25,826 bases of DNA, from positions 1 to 25,826 of the forward strand of contig QAKM01000031.1 of NCBI GenBank assembly GCA_003343805.1, given 5' to 3'. The position numbers and the translations under genes are program-made. The DNA comes from Bacillota bacterium (lineage in GTDB: Bacteria; Bacillota; Clostridia; Christensenellales; Borkfalkiaceae). Below the pieces are notes generated by a model. It made no database searches, was not told where the DNA came from, and saw nothing but the letters and a program-made list of their open reading frames with translations. How positions within the stretch are numbered: the first letter of the stretch is position 1; every line of letters starts with the position of its first letter. This document shows positions 7,588 to 15,050 of this stretch, piece after piece.

Positions 7588-9102
7588 ATGGAAAAATTGG
7601 GTATCATCGATCTGGGCTCCAACTCCGCGCGGCTCGTCATCGTCAACCTCTTTCAGGAGGGTTATTTCGTGGTGGAGGACGAGATCAAGGAGAGCGTCCG
7701 CCTCGGTCAGGACATGGACCGCGACGGCTTTTTGAAGCCGCAGCGCGTGGCGGAGACCATCAAAACGCTTAAAATGTTCAAGCGCCTCTGCGAGGCGTCC
7801 CGTGTCGAGCACATCATCCCCGTGGCGACGGCGGCGGTCCGCCATGCCAAAAATCAGCGCTCCTTCCTCGACGAGATCCAGGCAACGTGCGGCCTTCGGG
7901 TGCGCGTGCTTTCCGAAGAGGAGGAGGCGACGCTCGTCTACCGCGGCGTCATCAACTCGATGGACGTCCCCAAGGGCATCATCCTCGAGATCGGCGGCGG
8001 CAGCACCAAGATCGTCTACTATAACCGCCGCACCATCCTGCACTATGCGACGTTGGGCTTCGGTGCCGTGACGCTCACCGACCTCTTCGCGGACGACGGC
8101 GTCTCCCCCGAGGAGCAGACCGCGAAGATCGAGGAGTTCTTCACCGAGCAGTTCAAGAAGATCGAGTGGCTTTCGGAAGTGGAGCCCGACGCGCAGATGA
8201 TCGGCGTGGGCGGGACCTTCCGCAACCTCTACAAGATCAACCGCCTCGTGCGCAAGTATCCGCTGAACGTGGTCCACAACTATTCGTTCGCCGCGGATGA
8301 CTTCCGCTCCGTGTACGAGATGATCCGCGTCCTCGACGTCGAAAAGCGCAAGCGCATCCGCGGGCTTTCGCCCAACCGGGCGGACATCATGCCGGCGGCG
8401 CTCGCCATCGTCAAGTCCTTCCTGGACTATCTCCACATCGAAAACTTCCTCGTCAGCGGCTGCGGGCTCCGGGAGGGGCTCATGTTCAACCGCGCCGTCC
8501 CCATGACGGAGGAGCGCCCGCTCTCGGATGTTCTGGGCTACTCTTTGAGCACGCTCTCCAAGTACTACGGCTGCGACGATGCACACGTCGAGCACGTCGT
8601 CAAGCTCTCCATCCAGCTCTTCAAGCAGCTCCGCGTGCTGCACAAGTTCCCGCGCGTCTATCTGAAAGTCTTGAAGATCGCGGCGAGCCTGCACGACTGC
8701 GGCAAGCGCGTGCGCTTCTTCAACAACCAGCAGCACAGCCGCTATATCATCCTCAATTCCACCATCTACGGCGCGACGCACCGCGAGATCGTCCTTGCCG
8801 CCTTTGTGGCGGGCTGCCATACGCGCGAGGACCTCAACGCCGCCGAGTGGGCGCGCTATAAGGACATCGTCTCGGAGGACGATGCGGAGATCGTGCGGAA
8901 GCTGGGCGTGCTCCTGCGCATTGCCGAGAGCCTCGACCGCAGCGGCCAGGGCATGGTCACGGGCATCAACTGCGACGTTCTGGGCGATTCCGTCATCATG
9001 AAGACGGAGGTCATCGGCGACGCCACGCTCGAGATCAACCAGGCGCTCAAGGCGAACGCCGACTTCAAGCGCACCTTCAAGAAGAATCTGGAGATCCTGT
9101 GA
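7588..9102 (+). CDS. ppx: Exopolyphosphatase / pppGpp phosphohydrolase (Ppx/GppA family)
   Basis: A 504-aa cytoplasmic enzyme of the ASKHA fold, predicted to cleave terminal phosphate from inorganic polyphosphate and possibly from pppGpp. The N-terminal phosphate-1 motif is IIDLGSNSARLVI (residues ~5-17). Next come a Ppx-type AVRHAKN segment, the second nucleotide/phosphate loop ILEIGGGSTKIV and the GVGGTFRNL motif. The C-terminal third (~320-504) has HD-domain features, AASLHDCGKRV then QHSRYII, as in long Ppx proteins. Length is normal for the Ppx-HD form. The start ATG 7588 is preceded by AAGGAAAGGA. Its end overlaps maf (GTGA), so ppx, maf and the MreB-like gene form one operon. Polyphosphatase versus guanosine pentaphosphatase activity cannot be separated by sequence alone. 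Confidence 0.92.
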   Translation: MEKLGIIDLGSNSARLVIVNLFQEGYFVVEDEIKESVRLGQDMDRDGFLKPQRVAETIKTLKMFKRLCEASRVEHIIPVATAAVRHAKNQRSFLDEIQATCGLRVRVLSEEEEATLVYRGVINSMDVPKGIILEIGGGSTKIVYYNRRTILHYATLGFGAVTLTDLFADDGVSPEEQTAKIEEFFTEQFKKIEWLSEVEPDAQMIGVGGTFRNLYKINRLVRKYPLNVVHNYSFAADDFRSVYEMIRVLDVEKRKRIRGLSPNRADIMPAALAIVKSFLDYLHIENFLVSGCGLREGLMFNRAVPMTEERPLSDVLGYSLSTLSKYYGCDDAHVEHVVKLSIQLFKQLRVLHKFPRVYLKVLKIAASLHDCGKRVRFFNNQQHSRYIILNSTIYGATHREIVLAAFVAGCHTREDLNAAEWARYKDIVSEDDAEIVRKLGVLLRIAESLDRSGQGMVTGINCDVLGDSVIMKTEVIGDATLEINQALKANADFKRTFKKNLEIL

Positions 9103-9650
9103 GGGTCCTGCTTGCGAGCAATTCCCCGCGGCGGAGAGAGCTCCTTCACGAGGTCATCCCCGCCTTCGAGGTCGTTCCTTCCCGCTATGAAGAGATCGCG
9201 CGGGAGGGGGAGAGCGGAAGGGCGCGCGCCCTCCGCTTTGCCGAGGGAAAGGCGAAGGAAGTGTTTTCCCGCTTTCCCGATGCGGCGGTCCTGGGGGCGG
9301 ATACCGTCGTCGTCCTCGGCGGCGAGATCCTGGGAAAACCCAAGGACGGGGCAGACGCCTTCCGGATGCTCCGTCTTTTAAGCGGAAAGACGCACTCCGT
9401 ATATTCCGGAGTGTGCCTTGTCACGCCCGAGGGGGAGCGGTGCGGCGTCGAGGAGACGCGCGTCACCTTCCGCGCCCTTTCGGACGAAGAGATCGTATCC
9501 TATATCCAAACGGGCTCCCCGCTCGACAAGGCGGGCGCCTACGGCATTCAGGACAGCGGCTTTGCCGCCTCCTGTGACGGCAGCTATTCCAACGTCGTGG
9601 GGCTTCCCCTCGAACGAGTGCGTGAATATTGTAAGGAGTTGCACCTATGA
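9099..9650 (+). CDS. maf: Maf family nucleoside triphosphate pyrophosphatase
   Basis: A 183-aa cytoplasmic house-cleaning enzyme that hydrolyses dTTP/UTP or modified nucleotides to the monophosphate and pyrophosphate. The N-terminus LLASNSPRRRELL is the family signature. VLGADTVVVLGGEILGKPKD holds the catalytic Asp68, and GSPLDKAGAYGIQD and NVVGLPLERV are the remaining conserved blocks. The start is GTG 9099, overlapping the ppx stop as GTGA; no ATG is available near this N-terminal motif. The gene ends by overlapping the next start (ATGA). Full family length with no defects seen. Confidence 0.94.
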   Translation: MRVLLASNSPRRRELLHEVIPAFEVVPSRYEEIAREGESGRARALRFAEGKAKEVFSRFPDAAVLGADTVVVLGGEILGKPKDGADAFRMLRLLSGKTHSVYSGVCLVTPEGERCGVEETRVTFRALSDEEIVSYIQTGSPLDKAGAYGIQDSGFAASCDGSYSNVVGLPLERVREYCKELHL

Positions 9651-10633
9651 TAAAACTTGCGATCGACTTCGGCACTTCGGTGACGAAGATCTACAAACTC
9701 GGCAGCGGCATCGTGCTTGCCGAAGCGACCTGCGTCACCGTACAGAAGGACACGGGGGAGATCCGCGCCTTCGGGAACGAGGCCAAACGGCTCCTCGGCA
9801 AGACCGCCGAGCAGACGGACGTCTGCTTCCCCGTCTATGAGGGGGAGATCGTCTCCGAACGCCTCGCGGGGGCGCTTCTCGAATATTTCCTCCGCAAAGT
9901 GGTCAAGCGGGGGGCTTCCGTCGAGGCGCTCTTCTGCGTCCCCTGCGGCTATAAGGTGGAATCGCGCGAGAAGGTGTACCGCGTCGCCAAGGCGGCGGGC
10001 ATCGGCCGCGTCAACTTCGCCGAGACGCCCTTTCTGAGCGTCCTCGGGCAGGATGTGCCCCTTTCAGAGAGCAATCCCGTGTTCGCTATCGATATCGGCG
10101 CGGGCGTCACTTCCATCGCGGCGTTCTCGCTGGACGGCATCATCGCGGGCCTTTCCATGAACGTGGGCGGCAGCAACATGGACGTGCATATCATTGACCA
10201 CATCGCCGACACGTTCTCGCTCAAGATCGGCTCTTTGACGAGCGAAAAGCTCAAAAATACGGTGGGCAGCCTCATCGAGGACGACAACCAGAGCACCATC
10301 ATCAACGGCCGCGACATCAAGTCGGGCCGCCCGCGCTCGGTGTCCGTCTCCTCGGCGGATATCGTCTTCCCCATCAAGGTGTACATCGATAAGATCGCAG
10401 AATATGCCGATCTCGTCTTAAAGAAGCTCCCCGCGGAAGTCTCGGCGGCGATGCTCAAGAACGGGCTGTACCTCTCGGGCGGCGTGTGCAACATCGCGGG
10501 GCTTGCGGAGTATATGTCGGGCAAACTGCAGATGGAGGCGCACCTTTCGGGCGATCCGCAGATGGCGGTCGTCCTGGGCGGCGGAAGAGCGGTCGGCAAC
10601 GCCGCGCTGCTGCGCCGCATTCGTTTGGAATAA
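9647..10633 (+). CDS. MreB-like actin-family protein
   Basis: A 328-aa member of the bacterial actin (MreB/Mbl) superfamily, cytoskeletal ATPases that guide cell-wall synthesis beneath the membrane. Phosphate-1 motif AIDFGTSVTKIYK is at residues ~5-17, followed by GNEAKRLLGKT as in MreB. Phosphate-2 is FAIDIGAGVTSIAAFSLDG, and the adenosine motif is LYLSGGVCNIAGLAEYM. It is divergent from classic MreB: GTS replaces GTA/GTN at the first loop and VGGSNMD replaces the usual VAGDKLD. The start ATG 9647 overlaps the maf stop (ATGA). Maf proteins are often encoded near mreB in Firmicutes, which supports the call. Whether it is the main MreB or an accessory paralogue cannot be decided here. Confidence 0.85.
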   Translation: MIKLAIDFGTSVTKIYKLGSGIVLAEATCVTVQKDTGEIRAFGNEAKRLLGKTAEQTDVCFPVYEGEIVSERLAGALLEYFLRKVVKRGASVEALFCVPCGYKVESREKVYRVAKAAGIGRVNFAETPFLSVLGQDVPLSESNPVFAIDIGAGVTSIAAFSLDGIIAGLSMNVGGSNMDVHIIDHIADTFSLKIGSLTSEKLKNTVGSLIEDDNQSTIINGRDIKSGRPRSVSVSSADIVFPIKVYIDKIAEYADLVLKKLPAEVSAAMLKNGLYLSGGVCNIAGLAEYMSGKLQMEAHLSGDPQMAVVLGGGRAVGNAALLRRIRLE

Positions 10634-10665
10634 GTTGTATATTTAGGGGATGTTCCCCTCGGATG

Positions 10666-10717
10666 GCACAAGATTTTGTGGTGAAAATACTTTTCATCGG
10701 AAAATCTTGTGCTTTTT
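10666..10717 (+). terminator. Long terminator hairpin after the MreB-like gene
   Basis: Perfect 12-bp arms GCACAAGATTTT (10666-10677) and AAAATCTTGTGC (10701-10712). An inner TGAAAA/TTTTCA stem lies between them, and TTTTT follows. The hairpin ends only a few bases before the -35 box of the pfl promoter. Confidence 0.75.
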
Positions 10718-10719
10718 GC

Positions 10720-10748
10720 TTGACAGCGACCACAGAGTGTGGTATAGT
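10720..10748 (+). promoter_or_regulatory. Promoter of the pyruvate formate-lyase operon
   Basis: Consensus -35 TTGACA (10720-10725), 17-base spacer, and TATAGT (10743-10748). The expected start of transcription is near 10755, immediately before the riboswitch aptamer. Confidence 0.82.
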
Positions 10749-10754
10749 GATAGC

Positions 10755-10867
10755 ACCTTACGGCGACTGACGAATTGGCGGAGCACCGCGTGAAACCGTA
10801 GGGGCAGAGAAGCCGTTTCGTCTGGGCAGTACCTCCTGTAAGCAGGGTGCTGTCCTTTCCTGTTTTT
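10755..10867 (+). promoter_or_regulatory. ZTP riboswitch (pfl motif) with overlapping terminator
   Basis: Aptamer P1 is ACGGC (10760-10764) with GCCGT (10812-10816). The conserved GACTGACG follows P1. P2 is GCGG-AGCA-CCGC (10778-10789), then a GGGG...AGAAGC segment. The 3' conserved strand is CGTCTGGGCA (10819-10828). GACG (10769-10772) can pair with CGTC (10819-10822) as the pseudoknot; in ZTP RNAs with GGCG/CGCC the same helix is kept by covariation. The expression platform is a stem starting at GGGCAGTAC (10824-10832), paired with GTGCTGTCC (10847-10855) and followed by TTTCCTGTTTTTTT. This stem captures TGGGCA, so ligand binding should prevent termination (ON switch). The part between P2 and P1' is somewhat longer than I expect. 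The family responds to ZTP/ZMP, which accumulate when 10-formyl-tetrahydrofolate is short. Confidence 0.78.
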
Positions 10868-10968
10868 TTGGGGATCCGTGCAAAAATTGCACAAACTGCA
10901 GACAAGAGCCGCGGCGTCGGCGGGCGCCTTTGGGACGGCGGAGCGGCAGAGCAGATCGGGAGGTCGGC

Positions 10969-11709
10969 ATGACGGGACGCATCCATTCCTATGAATCCTT
11001 CGGCACGGTGGACGGCCCGGGCATCCGCTTCGTCATCTTCTTTCAGGGCTGCCCGATGCGCTGCAAGTACTGCCATAACCCCGATACCTGGGAGGGAAAG
11101 GCCGGCCGGGAAGTGACGGCGGAAGAGGCCGTCAGGGAAGCCCTCAAATACAAGAGCTATTTCGGGGCGAAGGGCGGCGTGACGGCAACGGGCGGAGAGC
11201 CCATGCTCCAGCTTCCCTTCCTCACCGAACTCTTTTCGCTCCTCAAAGAAAAGGGCATCCATACCTGCCTCGATACGTCCGCCGCACCCTTCCCCGCAGA
11301 GGAGGACGCGGACCGGAGCGCCTTCGACGAACTTCTGAAGGTCACCGATCTCGTGCTCCTCGACATCAAGCACATCGACGAGGAGGCACACAAAGCGCTC
11401 ACGGGGCGTTCGGGGGCGCACGCCAGGGCATTTGCCCGCTATCTTTCCGAACGGGGCAAGCCCATCTGGATCCGCCACGTCCTCGTCCCGGGCATCACGG
11501 ACGACGACGGCGCGCTGCATCGGCTCAAAGCATTCATAGACGGCTTGAAGACGGTGGAAAAGGTGGAAGTGCTGCCCTATCACACGCTGGGGATCGCGAA
11601 GTACCGCTCGCTCGGCATAAAGTACCCCCTGGAGGGAGTGCGTCCGCCCGAAAAAGAGCGCATCAAAAACGCCCGCGAGATCTTGTGTGCGGGCATCGGA
11701 GGGAAGTGA
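10969..11709 (+). CDS. pflA: Pyruvate formate-lyase activating enzyme (radical SAM)
   Basis: A 246-aa radical SAM enzyme that uses a [4Fe-4S] cluster and S-adenosylmethionine to abstract hydrogen from the radical glycine of PFL. The cluster motif CPMRCKYC (CX3CX2C) is Cys28, Cys32 and Cys35. The N-terminus SYESFGTVDGPGIRFVIFFQGC is split by this reading into the usual PflA opening GTVDGPGIR plus the cluster loop. VTATGGEPMLQ is the SAM-binding GGE motif, LDIKHID lies mid-protein, and VLPYHTLGIAKY is the typical C-terminal PflA block. ATG 10969 follows GGGAGG at 5 bases; the in-frame TTG at 10930 adds 13 unconserved residues. It is the first gene of the operon, ~100 bases after the riboswitch terminator, and its stop overlaps the next start by one base. 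Its substrate here would be the separate glycyl-radical subunit. Confidence 0.95.
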   Translation: MTGRIHSYESFGTVDGPGIRFVIFFQGCPMRCKYCHNPDTWEGKAGREVTAEEAVREALKYKSYFGAKGGVTATGGEPMLQLPFLTELFSLLKEKGIHTCLDTSAAPFPAEEDADRSAFDELLKVTDLVLLDIKHIDEEAHKALTGRSGAHARAFARYLSERGKPIWIRHVLVPGITDDDGALHRLKAFIDGLKTVEKVEVLPYHTLGIAKYRSLGIKYPLEGVRPPEKERIKNAREILCAGIGGK

Positions 11710-11990
11710 TGGCGAACATCGAACTGTTGGAAGTGAGCGGCGAGAGCTGCGCGAACTGCTTTTCGCTCCTGCCCATCTTAAACAAGCTGGCGGCGGAGCG
11801 GGGCATTCCGCTTCGGCACCTCGAAGTGACGGAGGAAACCGCCGAAGAAGTGAGAAAGTACGAGATCGACCGCGTCCCGACGGTGCTCGTCTTAAAGGAC
11901 GGCGAAGTGACGGCGCGCTGTTCGGGCTATCAGCCGGAGGAGATATTATCCCTTTGGTTGGACGCCAAGATCTCAGAGGCCCGCGTTTGA
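11709..11990 (+). CDS. Small thioredoxin-like protein in the pfl operon
   Basis: A 93-aa thioredoxin-fold protein. The redox motif is CANC (Cys14, Cys17), in place of the classic CGPC. It lies on the helix after the first strand, with LPILNKLAAERGI following. The cis-proline segment is DRVPTVLVLKDGE, and a C-terminal helix closes the fold, so all thioredoxin elements are present in short form. The ATG at 11709 shares its A with the pflA stop TGA, and GGAGGG lies 5 bases upstream; an upstream in-frame GTG is less likely. It sits between pflA and pflB. A role in keeping the PFL active-site cysteines or the activase reduced is a guess from position only. It could equally be a generic disulfide reductase. 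Confidence 0.82.
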   Translation: MANIELLEVSGESCANCFSLLPILNKLAAERGIPLRHLEVTEETAEEVRKYEIDRVPTVLVLKDGEVTARCSGYQPEEILSLWLDAKISEARV

Positions 11991-12054
11991 AAAATTCTTT
12001 CGTCCGAAATCGATATATCTGCAATCATAACGAATGACAGGAGGTCAAAGCCTT

Positions 12055-14115
12055 ATGACGGCAAAAGACTTTGCACAACATAACTTTGAAGGAGCATGGC
12101 ATTCCTTCGAGCCCGGCAAGTGGAGCAACGACGAGGTGGACGTGCGCGACTTCATCCAGCGCAACTACACCCCCTACGAGGGCGACGGCGCCTTCCTCGC
12201 CCCTGCCACCGAGGCGACCAAAAAACTGTGGGAGATCGTCATGGAGTATTCCAGGAAGGAGCGCGAACGGGGCGGCGTGTACGACGCCGATACTTCCATC
12301 GTCTCCACCGTGGCAAGCCACAAGGCGGGGTATTTCGACAAGTCGCTCGAAAAGATCGTGGGGCTCCAGACGGATATGCCCTTCAAGCGCTCGCTGCAGC
12401 CCTTCGGCGGCATCCGCATGGCGGAAGAGGCGCTCGAGATGTACGGCTATCACATCGACCCCGAGGTCAAATATATCTTTACGCACTATCGTAAGACGCA
12501 CAACGACGGCGTGTACGATGCCTACACCCCCGAGATGCGCCGTGCGCGTTCCGCACATATCTTAACGGGCCTGCCCGATACCTACGGCCGCGGCCGCATC
12601 GTGGGGGATTATCGCCGCGTGGCGCTCTACGGCGTCGATTACCTCATCCAAAAGCGCGAGGAGGATAAATCCCGCATCGACGGCGACATGACGCCCGACC
12701 GCATCCGCGACCGCGAGGAAGTCGCCGAGCAGGTCAAGGCGCTGAAGGCGCTCAAAGCGATGGCGGCGGAGTACGGCTTCGACATCTCCCGCCCCGCCGA
12801 GAACGCGCAGGAGGCCATCCAGTGGCTGTACTTCGGCTATCTCGCCGCCGTCAAAGATCAGAACGGCGCGGCGATGAGCATCGGCCGCAATTCCACCTTC
12901 CTCGATATCTACATCGAGCGCGACCTCCGCGAAGGGAAACTCACCGAAGAGGAGGCGCAGGAGCTTGTCGATCACTTCGTCATGAAGCTGCGCGTCGTCA
13001 AGTTCATGCGCATCAAGGAGTACAACGAATTGTTCAGCGGCGATCCCACCTGGGTCACCGAGTCCATCGGCGGCATGGGTGTGGACGGCAGGACGCTCGT
13101 CACCAAGAACAGCTTCCGCATCCTGCACACGCTCAAGAACCTCGGCCCCGCGCCCGAACCCAACCTCACGGTGCTGTGGTCGAGAAGGCTCCCCGACGGT
13201 TTCAAGCGCTTCTGTGCGGAAGTTTCCATCGAGACGAGCGCCATCCAGTACGAGAGCGACGATCTGATGCGGCCCGAGATGGGGGACGACTACTGCATCG
13301 CCTGCTGCGTCTCGAGTATGCGCGTGGGCAAGGATATGCAGTTCTTCGGGGCGCGCGCCAACCTTGCAAAGTGCCTCCTCTACGCCATCAACGGCGGCAA
13401 GGACGAGCTCATGAAGGACAAAAAGACAGGGAAGCCCATGCAGGTCTCGCCCGAATACGCGCCCATCCTCGGCGACGGCCCCCTCGACTTTTCTGAGGTC
13501 ATGCGCAAGTACGAGCAGATGATGGAGTGGCTCGCCCGCCTCTATGTCAACACGCTCAATCTCATCCACTATATGCACGACAAGTACTGCTACGAAGCGC
13601 TCGAAATGGCGCTGCACGATGTGCAGGTGCGCCGCTTCTTCGCAACGGGCATCGCGGGACTCTCGTGCGCGGCAGACAGCCTTTCCGCCATCAAATATGC
13701 GAAAGTGTATCCCGTCCGCAACGAAGAGGGCATCGTCACCGACTTTACGATCGAGGGCGATTACCCCAAGTACGGCAACAACGACGACCGGGCGGACGAG
13801 CTCGCCGTGTGGATCGTCAAGACGTTCATGAATAAGATCAAGTCCTGCTACACCTACCGCGAATCGGTGCCGACGATGTCCATCCTCACGATCACTTCCA
13901 ACGTGGTGTACGGCAAAAAGACGGGCAACACGCCCGACGGCAGACGCGCGGGCGAGCCGCTCGCCCCCGGCGCCAACCCCATGCACGGGAGAGATTCCCA
14001 TGGCGCGCTCGCTTCTCTCGAATCGGTCGCCAAACTTCCCTACGACTACGCCCGCGACGGCATCTCCAACACCTTCTCGGTGACGCCGCAGTCGCTCGGC
14101 AAAGATGAAGATTAA
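12055..14115 (+). CDS. pflB: Pyruvate formate-lyase catalytic subunit lacking the glycyl-radical domain
   Basis: A 686-aa protein covering the formate acetyltransferase core, which converts pyruvate and CoA to acetyl-CoA and formate. The catalytic cysteine pair is in [20 protein letters not shown] (Cys417-Cys418, E. coli Cys418-Cys419). Other family blocks include [59 protein letters not shown] and [23 protein letters not shown] (quoted to its central part). It ends [19 protein letters not shown], exactly where the glycyl-radical domain begins in single-chain enzymes (~760 aa); RVSGYA is absent. ATG 12055 follows AGGAGG with a 10-base spacer; ATG 12034 lies upstream of that site and is rejected. 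The missing domain is encoded by the next gene, 14 bases on. The core looks intact, so the truncation is probably functional design, not decay. Confidence 0.95.
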   Translation: MTAKDFAQHNFEGAWHSFEPGKWSNDEVDVRDFIQRNYTPYEGDGAFLAPATEATKKLWEIVMEYSRKERERGGVYDADTSIVSTVASHKAGYFDKSLEKIVGLQTDMPFKRSLQPFGGIRMAEEALEMYGYHIDPEVKYIFTHYRKTHNDGVYDAYTPEMRRARSAHILTGLPDTYGRGRIVGDYRRVALYGVDYLIQKREEDKSRIDGDMTPDRIRDREEVAEQVKALKALKAMAAEYGFDISRPAENAQEAIQWLYFGYLAAVKDQNGAAMSIGRNSTFLDIYIERDLREGKLTEEEAQELVDHFVMKLRVVKFMRIKEYNELFSGDPTWVTESIGGMGVDGRTLVTKNSFRILHTLKNLGPAPEPNLTVLWSRRLPDGFKRFCAEVSIETSAIQYESDDLMRPEMGDDYCIACCVSSMRVGKDMQFFGARANLAKCLLYAINGGKDELMKDKKTGKPMQVSPEYAPILGDGPLDFSEVMRKYEQMMEWLARLYVNTLNLIHYMHDKYCYEALEMALHDVQVRRFFATGIAGLSCAADSLSAIKYAKVYPVRNEEGIVTDFTIEGDYPKYGNNDDRADELAVWIVKTFMNKIKSCYTYRESVPTMSILTITSNVVYGKKTGNTPDGRRAGEPLAPGANPMHGRDSHGALASLESVAKLPYDYARDGISNTFSVTPQSLGKDED

Positions 14116-14129
14116 AGGAGGAACTTATT

Positions 14130-14366
14130 ATGAGCAACCAGCAGACGGAAAACCTTGTCAATATGCTCGACGCCTATGTCGCAGACGGCGGATATCACCT
14201 CAACGTCAACGTGTTCAACCGCGAGACGCTGCTCGACGCGCAGAAGCACCCCGAAAAGTACCCCCAGCTCACCGTCCGCGTGAGCGGGTACGCGGTCAAC
14301 TTCATCAAGCTCACCAAGGAGCAGCAGGACGACGTCATCGCAAGGACGATCCATGAGAAGATGTGA
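14130..14366 (+). CDS. Stand-alone glycyl-radical domain subunit of pyruvate formate-lyase
   Basis: A 78-aa protein equal to the C-terminal domain of PFL. It has [20 protein letters not shown] (start of the domain), [20 protein letters not shown], then RVSGYAVNF with Gly53 as the predicted radical glycine (E. coli Gly734), and [17 protein letters not shown] at the end. It lacks the N-terminal extension of E. coli GrcA/YfiD (127 aa) and starts almost exactly where the upstream core stops. A perfect AGGAGG lies directly after the pflB stop with an 8-base spacer, and the frame differs from pflB. PflA should install the radical on Gly53, which would then form a thiyl radical on the catalytic subunit's cysteine pair. 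A classical spare-part protein is the alternative, but the adjacent core has no such domain of its own. Confidence 0.95.
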   Translation: MSNQQTENLVNMLDAYVADGGYHLNVNVFNRETLLDAQKHPEKYPQLTVRVSGYAVNFIKLTKEQQDDVIARTIHEKM

Positions 14367-14371
14367 TTCAT

Positions 14372-14620
14372 GCATTTCTTTTGCTTCGCAAAACAAATGC
14401 CGTGAGGGGTGGACTTAGTTGATTTTAACGGGCGGTTTCGGCCGCCCGCTTTTTTGCCCTTATTGGATAATAAGTGCCAAGTATGGCACAAATTGAGTCC
14501 CGCAGCGCAAAAGCGTGGTTTTGCTCGCGGAATTAAATTTGAGAAGCAAGGGAAACCCTATTCCCCTTGCCTCCCTCTTGGAGGGAGGTGCCCCGAAGGG
14601 GCGGAAGGAGTAATAGGGTT
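14372..14620 (+). repeat. Hairpin-rich intergenic repeat, copy A
   Basis: It begins 6 bases after the stop of the radical-domain gene. Blocks in order: hairpin GCATTT...AAATGC (14372-14400) around TTTTGCTTCGCAAAA; TGATTTTAACGGGCGG with a terminator stem; and a 44-base block (14499-14542) identical to copy B in inverted orientation. A multi-hairpin stretch closed by AACCCTATT (14554-14562) and AATAGGGTT (14612-14620) follows, with GGGAGGTGCC...GGCGGAA inside. No coding capacity is convincing. It looks like a REP/MITE-like element or a repeated 3'-UTR module. Confidence 0.8.
14429..14456 (+). terminator. Terminator of the pfl operon
   Basis: Stem CGGGCGG (14429-14435) with CCGCCCG (14442-14448), loop TTTCGG, followed by CTTTTTTG. 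It lies inside repeat copy A. Confidence 0.85.
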
Positions 14621-14688
14621 CCCGAAAAAGTCGCGCAGCGAGTTTTTCGGGAAGAGGGTGAGCAAGTGCTTTCTTGTCTTTCAGGGCT

Positions 14689-14724
14689 CCCGCAAAGATT
14701 TTGCGAAGCAAAAGATTTGCGGGA
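14689..14724 (+). repeat. Small hairpin repeat (family 2), copy 1
   Basis: A near-perfect hairpin with outer arms CCCGCAAA and TTTGCGGG, inner arms ATTTTGC and GCAAAAG, and loop GAA. The same sequence recurs at 24442-24477 in the same orientation with 34 of 36 bases identical. Between this and copy A lies another hairpin, CCCGAAAAA/TTTTTCGGG (~14620-14653). I see no gene in 14456-14732. Confidence 0.75.
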
Positions 14725-14732
14725 ATAAAAAT

Positions 14733-14780
14733 GCCGCGGCGCCGACCTAAAGTCGGCGCCGCGGCGCGTTCTTTCTGTTC
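14733..14780. terminator. GC-rich bidirectional terminator between convergent genes
   Basis: Perfect 14-bp stem GCCGCGGCGCCGAC (14733-14746) with its complement (14752-14765) and a 5-base loop. The plus-strand tail is GCGTTCTTTCTGTTC; the minus-strand tail is ATTTTTATTCC, so it can serve the minus-strand regulator pair. Same family as the hairpins at 2868 and 19774. Confidence 0.75.
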
Positions 14781-14810
14781 TAAGCCGCCGCACGGTTCAA
14801 GCGCGGCTTG

Positions 14811-15050
14811 TTACACGACGATCTTCACTCTGTCCCCGTCGGCGGTCTCGATGTCAACGAGGGCGAACTTCCCGCATTTTTTGCGGCACTTCCTCAGGAT
14901 GGAGCGGATCTCCCGTCCGTGCTCTTTCAGAAAGCGGTGCAGCTCCTCGTCCTCCTTCTTCAGCGCCGCCGAAGCGATGCGAAGGCACATCCCGACGGGA
15001 AAGCATAGGGAAAGGCGGAAGCTCTCCGCACGGATCATGAGCTTTGCCAT
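14811..15050 (-). CDS. Small protein with SHOCT-like (LiaX/YvlB N-terminal type) domain
   Basis: A 79-aa protein of unknown function. It opens MAKLMIRAESFRLSLC, has a charged amphipathic helix (residues ~33-60, DEELHRFLKEHGREIRSILR) and ends GKFALVDIETADGDRVKIVV. The ending matches the C-terminus of the upstream regulator (GKLVDIESADGDIVEI), so the pair share one domain type. That domain resembles the SHOCT-like module at the N-terminus of LiaX/YvlB-type envelope-stress proteins; this is a memory-based assignment. The four cysteines Cys16, Cys21, Cys54 and Cys59 are notable for so small a protein. Its ATG overlaps the upstream stop (TGATG) with GGTGGAG just before it, so the genes are translationally coupled. 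Confidence 0.7.
   Translation of the reverse strand: MAKLMIRAESFRLSLCFPVGMCLRIASAALKKEDEELHRFLKEHGREIRSILRKCRKKCGKFALVDIETADGDRVKIVV

Noticed and set aside
9949..12024. 691-codon minus-strand frame opposite the mreB-like, riboswitch, pflA and trx region
   Set aside because: Overlaps four supported features and shows no protein-like composition; typical high-GC antisense frame.
12034..12054. ATG 12034 as the pflB start
   Set aside because: It lies upstream of the AGGAGG at 12039-12044, which correctly serves ATG 12055; the extra seven residues are not conserved.
14101..14130. Frameshift or sequencing error as the cause of the split PFL
   Set aside because: The junction is at the domain boundary, no domain residues are lost, and a perfect AGGAGG with 8-base spacing and a new ATG are present. 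One small indel would not create this.
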